The notes beneath the pieces are model-generated. The model ran no database searches. It had not been told where the DNA came from and worked only from the letters and a program-made list of their open reading frames with translations. The position numbers and the translations under genes were made by a program. A DNA stretch of 64,000 bases. Source: JASHSH01 sp036490215. Lineage in GTDB: Bacteria; Pseudomonadota; Alphaproteobacteria; Rhodospirillales; Magnetospirillaceae. This document shows, piece by piece, positions 24,312-33,018 of this stretch; the first letter of the stretch is position 1, and each line of letters begins with the position of its first letter. The stretch spans positions 1-64,000 of the forward strand of contig DASXEH010000060.1 in NCBI GenBank assembly GCA_036490215.1. The letters are read 5' to 3'.

Positions 24312-25371
24312 CGGCCGACTCTTCGTTGGTGATCGCGATCAGGCGGGTCAGGGTGTTGCGCGCGGCGCCGCTGTCGATCGCCTGGGTCGCCAGCGCCACG
24401 CCCTGGCCGAGATCGGCGGCTTTGTCGGCCACCACCAGCGCGGCAGCGGCGTTGAGCAGGACGATGTCGCGGAACGCGCCCTTTTCGCCCTCGAGCAGGC
24501 GCGTCAGGGCGGCCGCGTTATAGGCAGCATCGCCGCCCTTGAGATCGGCCGGCTTGGCACGCGGCAGACCGACATCGGTCGGGTTGACCAGGAATTCCTT
24601 CACCGCGCCCTTGTGCCATTCGGCAACGCGGGTCTGGCCGGTGGTGGTCACTTCGTCCAGCCCGTCCGAGCCATGGACGACCCAGGCGCGTTCGGCGCCC
24701 AAACGGCCCAGCACCTCGGCCACGGGAACCAGCCAGCGCTCGGCGAAGACGCCGACCAGCTGGCGCTTGGTGCCGGCCGGGTTGGCGAGCGGGCCGAGCA
24801 GATTGAAGATGGTACGTGTGCCGAGTTCGACGCGCGGGCCGGCGACATGGCGCATGGCGGCGTGGTGCCGCGGCGCCATCAGGAAGCCGATATTGCACTC
24901 GATCAGCGCCTTGTTGACCAAGACGAAGTCGGCATCGATCTTCACGCCCAGCGCCGTCAGCACATCGGCCGAGCCGGATTTCGACGACAGCGCGCGGTTG
25001 CCATGCTTGGCGACTGGGACTCCACACGCCGCCACGACCAGGGCCGCGCCGGTGGAGATGTTGAAGGTGCCCTGCGAATCACCGCCGGTGCCGCAGGTGT
25101 CGATGGCGCCGGACGGTGCGACGATCGAGGCGGCCTTGGCACGCATGGTGCGGGCGGCACCCGCGATCTCGGCCACCGTCTCGCCGCGCACGCGCAGCGC
25201 CATCAGGAAGCCGCCGATCTGGGCGGGTGTCGAATCGCCCGACATCAGCGCGTCGAAGGCCGAAGCGGCCGTGTCCTCATCGAGCGTCTCGCCATTGGCG
25301 ATCCGCGCGATCAGGGTCTTCATCGCGCCGATATCGGTCTTCGGCACCTCGTGTTTGGGTGTGTCGCTCAT
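24304..25371 (-). CDS. trpD: anthranilate phosphoribosyltransferase
   Basis: Transfers phosphoribosyl to anthranilate. 355 residues. It carries CGTGGDSQGTFNIST (PRPP loop), KHGNRALSSKSGSADVL, APRHHAAMRHVAGPR and FNLLGPLANPA. An N-terminal helical domain has SGDSTPAQIGGFLMALRVRGET. It joins trpG by a TGATG overlap and trpC by an 8-base overlap, so trpGDC is one translationally coupled operon. trpE is not in the window. Confidence 0.97.
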   Translation of the reverse strand: MSDTPKHEVPKTDIGAMKTLIARIANGETLDEDTAASAFDALMSGDSTPAQIGGFLMALRVRGETVAEIAGAARTMRAKAASIVAPSGAIDTCGTGGDSQGTFNISTGAALVVAACGVPVAKHGNRALSSKSGSADVLTALGVKIDADFVLVNKALIECNIGFLMAPRHHAAMRHVAGPRVELGTRTIFNLLGPLANPAGTKRQLVGVFAERWLVPVAEVLGRLGAERAWVVHGSDGLDEVTTTGQTRVAEWHKGAVKEFLVNPTDVGLPRAKPADLKGGDAAYNAAALTRLLEGEKGAFRDIVLLNAAAALVVADKAADLGQGVALATQAIDSGAARNTLTRLIAITNEESAGG

Positions 25372-25961
25372 CAGGCGGCGTGACCGGTGCGGTGTTTGGC
25401 CAGGTCGAGGAAGTTGCGCAGCAGGCGATGGCCGTGCTGCGAGGCGATGCTTTCCGGGTGGAATTGCACGCCATGCACGGTCAGGTCGCGATGCGCCATG
25501 CCCATGATCAGCCCGTCATCGGTCCAGGCGGTCACCTCGAAGCTGGGCGGCAGGCTCGGCCGATCGACGATCAGCGAGTGGTAGCGGGTGGCGCGGAAGG
25601 GCGAGGGCAGGCCGGCAAAGATGCCGGCGCCATTGTGGTGGATGTCGCTCACCTTGCCATGCATCGGGACGGGCGCGCGCACCACGCGGCCCTGGAAGGC
25701 CTGGCCGATCGCCTGATGGCCGAGACAGACGCCGAAGACCGGCACTTTGCCCGCCGCTTTGTGGATCAGGTCGAGGCAGATGCCCGCCTTGTCGGGATCG
25801 CAGGGGCCGGGCGAGATGACGATGCCGTCCGGGTTCAGCGCCAGGGCTTCGTCGACGGTGATCGCGTCATTGCGCACCACCTTCACCTCGGCGCCCATCT
25901 CTCCGAGATAGTGGCGCAGGTTGTAGACGAAGCTGTCGTAGTTATCGATCAGAAGGAACAT
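25371..25961 (-). CDS. trpG: anthranilate synthase glutamine amidotransferase subunit
   Basis: Supplies ammonia from glutamine to TrpE (or PabB, if it serves both). The start at 25961 (MFLLIDNYDSFVYNLRHYL) gives 196 residues. The class I amidotransferase triad is intact: nucleophile Cys in FGVCLGHQAIGQAF, His and Glu in GVQFHPESIAS. SPGPCDPDKAG is the oxyanion-side motif. It is first of the trpGDC run; trpE must lie elsewhere. Confidence 0.96.
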   Translation of the reverse strand: MFLLIDNYDSFVYNLRHYLGEMGAEVKVVRNDAITVDEALALNPDGIVISPGPCDPDKAGICLDLIHKAAGKVPVFGVCLGHQAIGQAFQGRVVRAPVPMHGKVSDIHHNGAGIFAGLPSPFRATRYHSLIVDRPSLPPSFEVTAWTDDGLIMGMAHRDLTVHGVQFHPESIASQHGHRLLRNFLDLAKHRTGHAA

Positions 25962-26062
25962 GCGGCCCGGCCCAATGAAAGGCGGCCAGCCTAACCGCCC
26001 CAAACGCTTGGCGCAATGCGACGGTTGGGCTGTGAGGGGCTAAAGCAAGGCGCTGGGCGGGC

Positions 26063-26455
26063 TTACTTCTGCGCGTATTTGTCGGACACGGATTGCATCG
26101 CGCGATGGACCTGCTGCGCGAAGGTCTGACGCAGGATCTTGATCTTGGCGATGAACAGCTTGTCGTCGGTGCGGTTCTCTTCGAGCTTTTCCTCGGCACG
26201 CTTCAAGGCCACGGCGCAGCGATCGAAGATCGCCTTCTGCCAGTCGGCAGCGTTGAAGCTGGCGCGGCGGTCATTGGGTACGGTTGCCCAGACGTATTCG
26301 GCAATCTGAGTGAGCTTTTCCTGATTGACCACGTCATGGCCCAGGGTCTCTTCGATGTCGCGCCGAACATCAGCCGCCTTGCTGAGGTTTTTAAGGCGAT
26401 CTTCCTCAGCCGCGTTGCTGGCGATCTTTTTAAGACGGGAACGTTCGTCGGTCAT
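26063..26455 (-). CDS. conserved-looking protein of unknown function
   Basis: 130 residues from the ATG at 26455 (MTDERSRLKKIASN). It is charged and almost wholly helical in appearance, with no membrane segment or signal peptide. The segment YVWATVPNDRRASFNAADWQ is the most distinctive part. The C-terminal half (about 75-130) is amphipathic with regularly spaced Leu/Ile. It is separated by about 100 bases from trpG. No family is recognised. Confidence 0.7.
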   Translation of the reverse strand: MTDERSRLKKIASNAAEEDRLKNLSKAADVRRDIEETLGHDVVNQEKLTQIAEYVWATVPNDRRASFNAADWQKAIFDRCAVALKRAEEKLEENRTDDKLFIAKIKILRQTFAQQVHRAMQSVSDKYAQK

Positions 26456-26652
26456 GGATACTACACTCAACTCGTTGGTGCTTCCGGGCCGCAGTCTGCC
26501 AAAATCATGCGGTCCACTCAATCTTAACGGTCACAACGCCACAAACTGAAATCTTCTGTCGAATTCCGGCGAAATTTCATGCGCGGGCTTGCCCGGCCGG
26601 ATGGCCGGGTCCTATCCTTAGTGTGAAATAGGTAGGGAAACTGGGGCTTTCC

Positions 26653-26898
26653 ATGAATCGGGACCCGATCCATCACCAGCTGCACGTGGCGACCAAGCTG
26701 CCGGCCGTGGTCTTGGCCGGTTGGGCCAGCCTCTGGATCGATGGTCTTTTGGCCTGGCAGCGGGTCTACGAGGCCCAGATCGAGATGCTTTCGCGTCAGG
26801 CGGAGCTGGTCCGGTCGCGCAATTGGATTGCGAAGGGCGCCGACTGGGCTGATCATTACGGCAAGCGGGCCCGTGACGTGAACGTCGAGCGGGTCTAG
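26653..26898 (+). CDS. small protein of unknown function
   Basis: 81 residues, with LPAVVLAGWASLWIDGLLAW as a hydrophobic amphipathic N-terminal helix and a charged C-terminus (ADHYGKRARDVNVERV). The pattern loosely recalls phasin-like helical proteins, but no motif supports that. It starts 27 bases before the VOC gene ends its leader and is on the same strand. The gap before it (26456-26652) holds no recognisable element. Confidence 0.6.
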   Translation: MNRDPIHHQLHVATKLPAVVLAGWASLWIDGLLAWQRVYEAQIEMLSRQAELVRSRNWIAKGADWADHYGKRARDVNVERV

Positions 26899-26925
26899 CT
26901 GTCAGGAGAGGAAGAGGACAGGGCT

Positions 26926-27330
26926 ATGCCGCTGATCGAATTGAACCATGTCACCGTGCGCACCAAGGACCTGGAAGCCACACGCAAGTTCTACGGCGAT
27001 GTGCTCGGGCTCAATGCCGGCTGGCGTCCCGATCTCGGTTTCCCGGGCTATTGGCTCTATTGCGGCAACCGGCCGGTGATCCACGTGGTCCCGCCGGGTC
27101 AGGAGATCGGCGGCGGCGATGCCGACGAGACCGGGAATTTCGACCATGTCGCCTTCCTGGGCCAGGACATCGACGAATTGCGCGAGCGTCTGGTGAAATC
27201 CGGCACGACCTTCCGCGAGCGCTATATCCCCGATGGCCAGCGCCGCCAGATCTTCCTGTTCGACCCCAATTCGATCCTGGTCGAACTCAACTTCCCCAAT
27301 CTCGATAAGGACAAGAAGGCCGCTGAATAG
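26926..27330 (+). CDS. VOC (glyoxalase/bleomycin-resistance/dioxygenase) family protein
   Basis: 134 residues with the paired beta-alpha-beta-beta-beta half-domains of the VOC superfamily: IELNHVTVRTKDLEATRKFY at the start (metal-ligand His), then FDHVAFLGQDIDELRERLV (second His) and FLFDPNSILVELNF (Glu). Substrate cannot be inferred. AGGAG lies upstream of the ATG. A hairpin terminator overlaps the stop. Confidence 0.85.
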   Translation: MPLIELNHVTVRTKDLEATRKFYGDVLGLNAGWRPDLGFPGYWLYCGNRPVIHVVPPGQEIGGGDADETGNFDHVAFLGQDIDELRERLVKSGTTFRERYIPDGQRRQIFLFDPNSILVELNFPNLDKDKKAAE

Positions 27331-27382
27331 CGGCTTTCGTCCTCTCGTTCTATCGGGCAGCGGTATAACCGCCCGTTCTTTT
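27319..27382 (+). terminator. two consecutive hairpin terminators after the VOC gene
   Basis: The first stem GCCGCT/AGCGGC (27319-27334, loop GAAT) overlaps the stop codon and is followed by TTTCGT. The second, GCGGT/ACCGC with flanking GGGC/GCCC pairing (about 27355-27375), is followed by TTCTTTT. Together they should isolate the VOC gene from the downstream response regulator. Confidence 0.65.
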
Positions 27383-27513
27383 GGCGGGTGATAAGCGCCA
27401 TATGGATATCGCTACGTATTAATACCTAGACCCCATGATTTGTATGGGCTTTCCTACAGAAATGTGCCATTTATGCGCGCTTGGGGGCATTACCGGGGTA
27501 AGCAATCCTAGGG

Positions 27514-28491
27514 ATGTTGGACGTCAGTTATCGTGGCGTTGAGGTCGTGCTGGCCGAACAAAGCGGCGAGTTCGGCGATCTGATCGCGCCAGCACTCATG
27601 GCTAAGGGTATCCGCGACCTCGTCGTCTGCCGCGACGCGCATGCGTTGCACGACACGATCGACGCGCGCCAGGTCGACGTCATCCTGTGCGACATCGAAT
27701 TGCCCGGACTCAAGTTCAGGGACACGGTCCAGCGCATCCGCCGCAACGAGATCGGGCAGAACCCGTTCGTCCAGATCGTCGCCACGATGAACGAGTCGGC
27801 CCGCCCTCTTGTTCGCCAGGCGATCGGCGCGGGTATCGACGATCTGATCCGCAAGCCGATGCCCATGGATCGCGTGCTCAACCGCTTCGAGCAGTTGACC
27901 AAACCACGCCGGCCTTTTGCGATCACCGAATCCTTCATCGGCCCCAATCGGCGCCAAGGGATGCGTCCTGGCGAAAACGTGCAGCTGGTCCAGGTGCCAC
28001 ATTCGCTGCGCCACAAGCTGGTCGAGCAGTTGCAGCGCTTCGAGGTGCAGCAGCGCATCGATCGCTCCTGGCGCGAAGTGGCCGAGCGCAAGTCGCGGGT
28101 CAAGCCCGAGGCGATCTATGCGCTGTCGGATCGCGTCATCGCCTTCTTCCACGGCAAGGGCAGCGAAGAGACGCTCAAGCGCGATCTGCGCTATCTGGTC
28201 GAGAAGAGCGAGGAGCTGATCCTGCGGTGCGAGGGCATCGGCGCCCATCATCTCAATGAGCTGGCCACCTCGATGCGCGGCGTGGTGCGTGGTCTGGTGA
28301 TGGCGCCGGAGAACAAGCGCCGCACCCATGCGCGGCTGATGCCCGATCTCACCCGCGCCGCCCATCTGTCGCTGGCCAAACCCGACGACGCGATCGAGAC
28401 CGTGGTCGAGATCGCGCGCGCGGTGCGCGACTGGCTCGACGGCGCCGACACGCTGGACGAGAGCGCAATCGCTATGGCGATGGCGGGGTAA
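27514..28491 (+). CDS. response regulator with unusual output region
   Basis: 325 residues. The N-terminal 125 form a CheY-like receiver: phosphoacceptor Asp60 in VILCDIELPG, Thr91 in IVATMN, Lys114 in LIRKPM. The first acidic pair is reduced to one Glu (LAEQS). The remaining 200 residues are charged and helical, with no recognised DNA-binding, cyclase, EAL or kinase motif. No histidine kinase is adjacent, so it may be an orphan regulator. The AT-richer gap 27384-27513 probably holds its promoter. Confidence 0.8.
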   Translation: MLDVSYRGVEVVLAEQSGEFGDLIAPALMAKGIRDLVVCRDAHALHDTIDARQVDVILCDIELPGLKFRDTVQRIRRNEIGQNPFVQIVATMNESARPLVRQAIGAGIDDLIRKPMPMDRVLNRFEQLTKPRRPFAITESFIGPNRRQGMRPGENVQLVQVPHSLRHKLVEQLQRFEVQQRIDRSWREVAERKSRVKPEAIYALSDRVIAFFHGKGSEETLKRDLRYLVEKSEELILRCEGIGAHHLNELATSMRGVVRGLVMAPENKRRTHARLMPDLTRAAHLSLAKPDDAIETVVEIARAVRDWLDGADTLDESAIAMAMAG

Positions 28492-28505
28492 GACTTTTAG
28501 AAAGC

Positions 28506-28587
28506 CGTCATTGCGAGCGGAGCGAAGCAATCCAGTCTTCGTCCCGCGGCTCTGGATTGCTTCGTCGCTGCGCGTCTCGCAATGACG
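28506..28587. repeat. family C palindromic repeat, copy 2
   Basis: CGTCATTGCGAGCGGAGCGA and TCGCAATGACG ends with AAGCAATCCAG..CTGGATTGCTT internal arms. It lies between the convergent response-regulator and NUDIX genes, as copy 1 lies between convergent comEC and the hydrolase. Confidence 0.85.
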
Positions 28588-28595
28588 ACTAGGCT

Positions 28596-29033
28596 TCAGC
28601 CCTTCCTTTTCCCCGCCGCGATTTCGATCACCTCGTGCATCTTCGGCGTGAGCTCGTAGCGCGCGAGTTCATCGGGCGCGGCCCAGGCGACTTCGGCCGC
28701 ATCGTCGCCGGCCACGGCTTCGCCGCTCACCCATTCCGCCACCACATCGATCACCGTGAAGTGATGTTCGATCGCGCCTTTGTCGTCGCGATGAATGAGG
28801 TCGATGACGGCGGCGACGTCGAGGATGCGGATGGTCACGCCGGTCTCTTCCATGATCTCGCGCGTAACCGCTTCGTAGACGGTTTCGCCCCACTGTTGAC
28901 GTCCGCCGGGCAAGCTCCAAAATCCCTTGCGCGGCGCTTTGCCGCGACGGATCAGCAGCACGCGATCGTCCTTCCAAATCACCGCGCCGACCGCTGCGAC
29001 AGGAAGTGTAATTGAATCAATGGCCACAGGCAT
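28596..29033 (-). CDS. NUDIX hydrolase
   Basis: Hydrolyses a nucleoside-diphosphate-linked substrate. 145 residues from the ATG at 29033. A GTG two codons later (29027) has GAGG at better spacing and may be the true start. The Nudix box GX5EX7REUXEEXGU is complete: GRQQWGETVYEAVTREIMEE then TGV (about residues 46-68). The SLPGGR lead-in is also present. The 115-residue mostly coding-like frame upstream is rejected. It could be an NADH/ADP-ribose or mutT-type enzyme; specificity is not visible. Confidence 0.88.
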   Translation of the reverse strand: MPVAIDSITLPVAAVGAVIWKDDRVLLIRRGKAPRKGFWSLPGGRQQWGETVYEAVTREIMEETGVTIRILDVAAVIDLIHRDDKGAIEHHFTVIDVVAEWVSGEAVAGDDAAEVAWAAPDELARYELTPKMHEVIEIAAGKRKG

Positions 29034-29187
29034 TCCCTCGTTTACATCGCGCAGTGTAATCGATGAAATCGCTGACGCAAAATTTGTGTGATGCGGGTCA
29101 CTTGTCACAGCAAAGTTTCTTAGCGTTAACCTATCGTCTTCAGAGTGATCGCTAGCGTAGTTTTGGTAGTGATCCTGGAGAAAGGGT

Positions 29188-29682
29188 ATGACCGAGAACG
29201 GTCTGATTACAGTAGCAAGTGCGCACGACGTCGCGACGACCATCGAGCGACTGATCTCCACCCTCGAAAGCAAGCGCGTTGCCGTCTTCGCCCGCATCGA
29301 TCATGCGGCGGAGGTCGGTCCCTTTGAACGTCCGCTGCGTCCGACAACGACGGTGCTGTTCGGCAATCCCGCCGCCGGCATGCCGCTGATGCGGATCGCG
29401 CAGACCACGGCGCTCGACCTGCCGTTGCGGATGCTGATTTGGGAAGACGCGAAAGGCACCATTCAGCTCAGCTATAGCGATCCCTCTTGGGTCGCGAAGC
29501 GGCATCATGTCGGCAGCCAGGGCCTGCAATCGATCCGCGCCTTGTCGGCGGCGATGAGCAGCCTGGCCAAGCAGGTGACGGCGGCGAATCCTAAGCCGGT
29601 CGTTCTGCCCGACGCGCTGGTGCCGAAGGTGAACGAGGCTTGGGTGGCGGATGTGGTGCGGGAGCCGGTGCCGGCTCAGTAA
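29188..29682 (+). CDS. DUF302 family protein
   Basis: 164 residues with the DUF302 pattern: SAHDVATTIERLISTLESKR, then VAVFARIDHAAEV, TTTVLFGNPAAGMPLM, and LPLRMLIWEDAKGTIQLSYSD. Function is unknown for most members; they are small soluble alpha/beta domains. ATG preceded by GGAGAAAGGG. The 154-base divergent gap to the NUDIX gene has a -35-like TTGTCA at 29102. A GCCGGCT/AGCCGGC hairpin (29670-29688) overlaps the stop. Confidence 0.88.
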   Translation: MTENGLITVASAHDVATTIERLISTLESKRVAVFARIDHAAEVGPFERPLRPTTTVLFGNPAAGMPLMRIAQTTALDLPLRMLIWEDAKGTIQLSYSDPSWVAKRHHVGSQGLQSIRALSAAMSSLAKQVTAANPKPVVLPDALVPKVNEAWVADVVREPVPAQ

Positions 29683-29711
29683 GCCGGCGCTTGGTCGGCC
29701 GAGAGACGCGA

Positions 29712-30149
29712 TCAGCGTGGCGGGATCGAATAGGTCCCGGTGACATGGGCGACGAGGTCGTCCTCGCCGTCCGAATAAAGCGAGCATTCGCCCACAGCCA
29801 GGCGTTTGCCCAACTTCAAGATGCGGCCGTGACACAGCAAGTCGATCGGCCGCGGTTTCTTCAGGAAGTTGACGTTCAGGCTGGTGGTGACGGCGAGTTC
29901 CGCCTGTCCCAGCAGGCTGAGCACCACGGCATAGAGCGTCACATCGGCCAGCGCCATCATCACCGGACCGGCGATGGTGCCGCCGGGGCGCACCTGGTTC
30001 TGGGCGAATTTGATCCGCAGTGTGGCGGAGCCCGCGCCGATCTTCTCGGCGCGCATGCCGAACTCATCGGCCAGGATCAGGTCACGCTTGATCAGCGCGT
30101 TGAACTGGCCAACGGTGATTTTGGCTTTGGCGGCGGGCTTTTTGGCCAT
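29712..30149 (-). CDS. PaaI-type hotdog thioesterase
   Basis: 145 residues of single hotdog domain with VRPGGTIAGPVMMALADVTLYAVVL, where the Asp in ALAD is the usual catalytic acid. LAVTTSLNVNFLKKP is the family strand. The N-terminus (MAKKPAAKAKITV) is Lys/Ala-rich. It likely hydrolyses an acyl- or aryl-CoA. It is convergent with DUF302. Confidence 0.85.
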   Translation of the reverse strand: MAKKPAAKAKITVGQFNALIKRDLILADEFGMRAEKIGAGSATLRIKFAQNQVRPGGTIAGPVMMALADVTLYAVVLSLLGQAELAVTTSLNVNFLKKPRPIDLLCHGRILKLGKRLAVGECSLYSDGEDDLVAHVTGTYSIPPR

Positions 30150-30171
30150 TTGATCTCGCTAGATTTTTCTT

Positions 30172-30243
30172 CGTCATTCCCGCGAAGGCGGGAATCCAGG
30201 TTTTCCTTTGTGGCCCTGGATCCCCGCCTGCGCGGGGATGACG
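30172..30243. repeat. family A palindromic repeat, copy 2
   Basis: CGTCATTCCCGCGAAGGCGG and GCGCGGGGATGACG ends, with a CCAGG..CCTGG core. It lies between the cNMP-binding gene and the hotdog gene on the same strand. Confidence 0.85.
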
Positions 30244-30286
30244 TGTCGAGGCGGAAGAACGCGCCGGCATTTAGTTGAACGACACG

Positions 30287-30667
30287 TCACTTGATCATCG
30301 CGCGCAGGCGGTTGTCGGTGATGCGCAGCCGCTGCGTCAGTACGCGCATGACCTTCAGCGCAAAGAATGGCGTCTGCTCCACCATCCACATGAAGCGCTT
30401 TTCATCGACCGGGATCACTTCGGCGGCACTCACCGCCTTCGCTGAGGCGCTACGCGGCGAACCGTCGACCAGCGCCATCTCGCCGATGATCCCGCCGGGG
30501 CCCACCGTCTCGAAGACGACGCCCTCGTCGTAAATCTGGAGCTGCCCGCTCTTGATGATGTACAGCGCGTCGGGCTTATCGCCCGTACGGAACAGCACCT
30601 CGCCGGGCACCATCGCGCGGATTTCAGTGTCTTCGCCGAACAGGTTCAGGAAATTGTCGTCGTTCAA
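30287..30667 (-). CDS. stand-alone cyclic-nucleotide-binding domain protein
   Basis: 126 residues from a TTG at 30667, with GGGGGAAG just upstream; the frame continues to 31090 but that part is Arg-rich antisense of recG. Nearly the whole protein is one Crp-type CNBD: MVPGEVLFRTGDKPDALYII, then the phosphate-binding cassette GEMALVDGSPRSASAKA. Its Glu and Arg, the cAMP/cGMP-phosphate contacts, are both kept. There is no HTH, kinase or channel part. It may bind the product of a cyclase such as that at 48181; the link is inference. Confidence 0.82.
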   Translation of the reverse strand: MNDDNFLNLFGEDTEIRAMVPGEVLFRTGDKPDALYIIKSGQLQIYDEGVVFETVGPGGIIGEMALVDGSPRSASAKAVSAAEVIPVDEKRFMWMVEQTPFFALKVMRVLTQRLRITDNRLRAMIK

Positions 30668-30759
30668 GGCGCTTCCCCCCACCGGTTCGGCAGCATCCCC
30701 ACGACGGGCCAAACCGCAGTCAGTATGGCCCGTGTAACAATCCCTGTCATCTGGCCCTG

Positions 30760-32859
30760 TCACCCCGACCGTAGCGTCGCCACCTGGGCGTCCTGGCCCC
30801 AGAGATAGAGCAGCGTGCGCAAGGCCTGGCCGCGTGGCGAGGTGAGTTCGGGGTCGGCGTTCAGGATCATTTGCGCGTCGTCGCGGGCGGTGGCGACCAG
30901 TTCCACATGGGCGGGCAGCTCGGCGATGCGGAACTCGGGCAGGCCGCTTTGCCGTGTACCCAGCAGTTCGCCCGCGCCGCGCAGCCGCAAATCCTCTTCG
31001 GCGATACGGAACCCGTCTTCGGTCTCGCGCATGATCTGCAGCCGCTCCTTGGCCGTCTCGCCCAGCGGATCGCCATAGACCAGCAGGCACGACGAGGCGC
31101 GCTCGCCGCGGCCGATGCGCCCGCGCAACTGGTGAAGCTGCGCCAGGCCGAAGCGTTCGGCGCGCTCGATCACCATTACGGTGGCCTGCGGCACATCGAC
31201 GCCGACTTCGATCACAGTGGTAGCCACCAGCACGGCCATGTCGCCCTCGCTTCGTGACGTGCGCGCGAATTGTTCCATCACCTTGTCACGCGCCGGGCCC
31301 TTCATACGGCCATGGACCAGGCCGACGCGATCGCCAAACACCTCGACCAGCGAGGCGTGGCGTTCCTCGGCGGCAGCGAGGTCCGACTTTTCCGACTCCT
31401 CGACCAACGGGCAGACCCAATAGACTTTCGCGCCGCTCTCGACCGCGCGTTTGATGCCGCCGATCACGTCGGTGAGGCGCGCCTGGGGGATGATCCGCGT
31501 GTCGACCGGTTTGCGACCCGGGGGCTTCTCATCGAGCCGCGACACATCCATGTCGCCATAGGCGGTCAGCATGAGCGTGCGTGGGATCGGCGTCGCGGTC
31601 ATCACCAGCATGTCGGCGGCCTTGCCCTTGGCCGCGAGTTCAAGGCGCTGATGCACGCCGAAGCGGTGCTGCTCGTCGATCACGGCGAGCTCGAGGTCTT
31701 TGAACTCGACGTCGTCCTGGAAGATCGCATGGGTGCCGACCAGGATGTCGATCTCGCCGGCCGCCAGCGCCGCCAGGATCGCCTCGCGCGGCTTTCCCTT
31801 GTCGCGCCCGGTCAGCCGGGCAAAGCGCAGACCCGCCGGCGCGCCGAATTTCTCCAGCGTCGCGAAATGCTGATGCGCCAGCAGTTCCGTCGGCGCCATC
31901 AGTGCGGCCTGCGATCCGGCTTCGACGGCGGCGGCCATCGACAGCAGCGCCACGACCGTTTTGCCCGAGCCGACATCGCCTTGCAGCAGCCGCAGCATCC
32001 TGAGAGGCGATTGCATATCGCCGCCGATCTCGGCCAGCGATCGAAGCTGCGCGCCGGTCAGCTTGAAGGGCAGGGCGCCGATAATTTTCTTGTAGAGGCG
32101 GCCATCACCCTTGATCGTCCGGCCCTTCTGCCGCCGTAACCGCGCCCGCACCAGGGCGAGTGCAAGCTGGTTCGACAGTACCTCGTCATAGGCGAGGCGC
32201 TGGCGGAACTTGGTCTCGGGCATCAGATCGGCGATGCCTTGCGGGCTGTGCAGCGCCTTCAGCGCGTCGCGCCAGCTCGGCCAGCCTTCGCGCTTGTGGT
32301 AGTGCACATCGTCCCATTCCGGCAGTTCGGGGATGCGCTCGAGCGCCGCATGCACGGCCTTGGTCAGGATGCGCGGCGCAAGGCCCGCCGTCAGCGGATA
32401 GACCGGCTCGATCCCCAGCACCTCGTCCAGTTTATCGACCGGCACCACGTGATCGGGATGAGTCATCCGCACTTCGTCGTTGTAGTGCTCGACCTTGCCC
32501 GAAACGATCCGCTCGCTGTCCACCGGCAGCAGCTTCTCCAGCCAATCCTTGTGCGCATGGAAGAAGACGAGATGCAGGAAGCCGGTGTCGTCCGAGCACC
32601 GGATGCGGTAGGGCCGCTTCACGGTCTCGCTGGGGAAATGCTTGTCGACGGTCACGCGTAAGGTGGCGATGCGGCCGTCCAACGCCTCCATGATCTTGGG
32701 CATGTAGCTGCGATCGACCGTATCGCGCGGGCGGAGCCAGAGCAGATCGGCCACGTTCGTTCCACCCGCCACCCGCTCGACCAGCGGCGCCAGCTTCGGC
32801 CCAACCCCGGGCAGCGAGGTCAGCGGCGCAAACAGCGGATTGAGGATCGCGGGGCGCAT
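30760..32859 (-). CDS. recG: ATP-dependent DNA helicase RecG
   Basis: Remodels stalled forks and Holliday junctions. 699 residues. The N-terminal wedge/OB domain (about 1-160, starting near LTSLPGVGPKLAPLVERV) is followed by helicase motifs: GDVGSGKTVVALL (Walker A), DEQHRFGVHQR (motif II), TATPIPRTL (III), ATTVIEVGVDVPQATVMVIE (V) and QLHQLRGRIGRGE (VI). It is divergent from sdhE-mfd with a repeat-rich gap between. Confidence 0.97.
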   Translation of the reverse strand: MRPAILNPLFAPLTSLPGVGPKLAPLVERVAGGTNVADLLWLRPRDTVDRSYMPKIMEALDGRIATLRVTVDKHFPSETVKRPYRIRCSDDTGFLHLVFFHAHKDWLEKLLPVDSERIVSGKVEHYNDEVRMTHPDHVVPVDKLDEVLGIEPVYPLTAGLAPRILTKAVHAALERIPELPEWDDVHYHKREGWPSWRDALKALHSPQGIADLMPETKFRQRLAYDEVLSNQLALALVRARLRRQKGRTIKGDGRLYKKIIGALPFKLTGAQLRSLAEIGGDMQSPLRMLRLLQGDVGSGKTVVALLSMAAAVEAGSQAALMAPTELLAHQHFATLEKFGAPAGLRFARLTGRDKGKPREAILAALAAGEIDILVGTHAIFQDDVEFKDLELAVIDEQHRFGVHQRLELAAKGKAADMLVMTATPIPRTLMLTAYGDMDVSRLDEKPPGRKPVDTRIIPQARLTDVIGGIKRAVESGAKVYWVCPLVEESEKSDLAAAEERHASLVEVFGDRVGLVHGRMKGPARDKVMEQFARTSRSEGDMAVLVATTVIEVGVDVPQATVMVIERAERFGLAQLHQLRGRIGRGERASSCLLVYGDPLGETAKERLQIMRETEDGFRIAEEDLRLRGAGELLGTRQSGLPEFRIAELPAHVELVATARDDAQMILNADPELTSPRGQALRTLLYLWGQDAQVATLRSG

Positions 32860-32872
32860 GGATTCCCTAAGC

Positions 32873-32972
32873 CGTCATTCCGGCCGCAGCGAAGCGGAGA
32901 GCCGGAATCCAGAGCCGCACAACGGGGCTCCACCCTGGACCCCGGATAACGCTGCGCGTTTCCGGGGTGACG
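32873..32972. repeat. family D palindromic repeat, copy 1
   Basis: CGTCATTCCGGCCGCAGCGA at one end; CGCTGCGCGTTTCCGGGGTG then ACG at the other; CCAGAG and CCCTGGACCCCGGATAA inside. It starts 13 bases upstream of the recG start codon. Confidence 0.85.
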
Positions 32973-33018
32973 TTCGAAAATGAAGTCGGCGTTCTGGCAA
33001 GTGTAGAACTCTCTTTTT

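Noticed and set aside
29034..29297. N-terminal extension of the NUDIX protein
   Set aside because: No family similarity, no ribosome-binding site at 29297, and it would cover the divergent promoter region of the DUF302 gene.
30668..31090. N-terminal extension of the cNMP-binding protein
   Set aside because: The extra frame is Arg/Gly-rich and lies antisense-like within recG; a TTG with a strong ribosome-binding site gives a compact domain.
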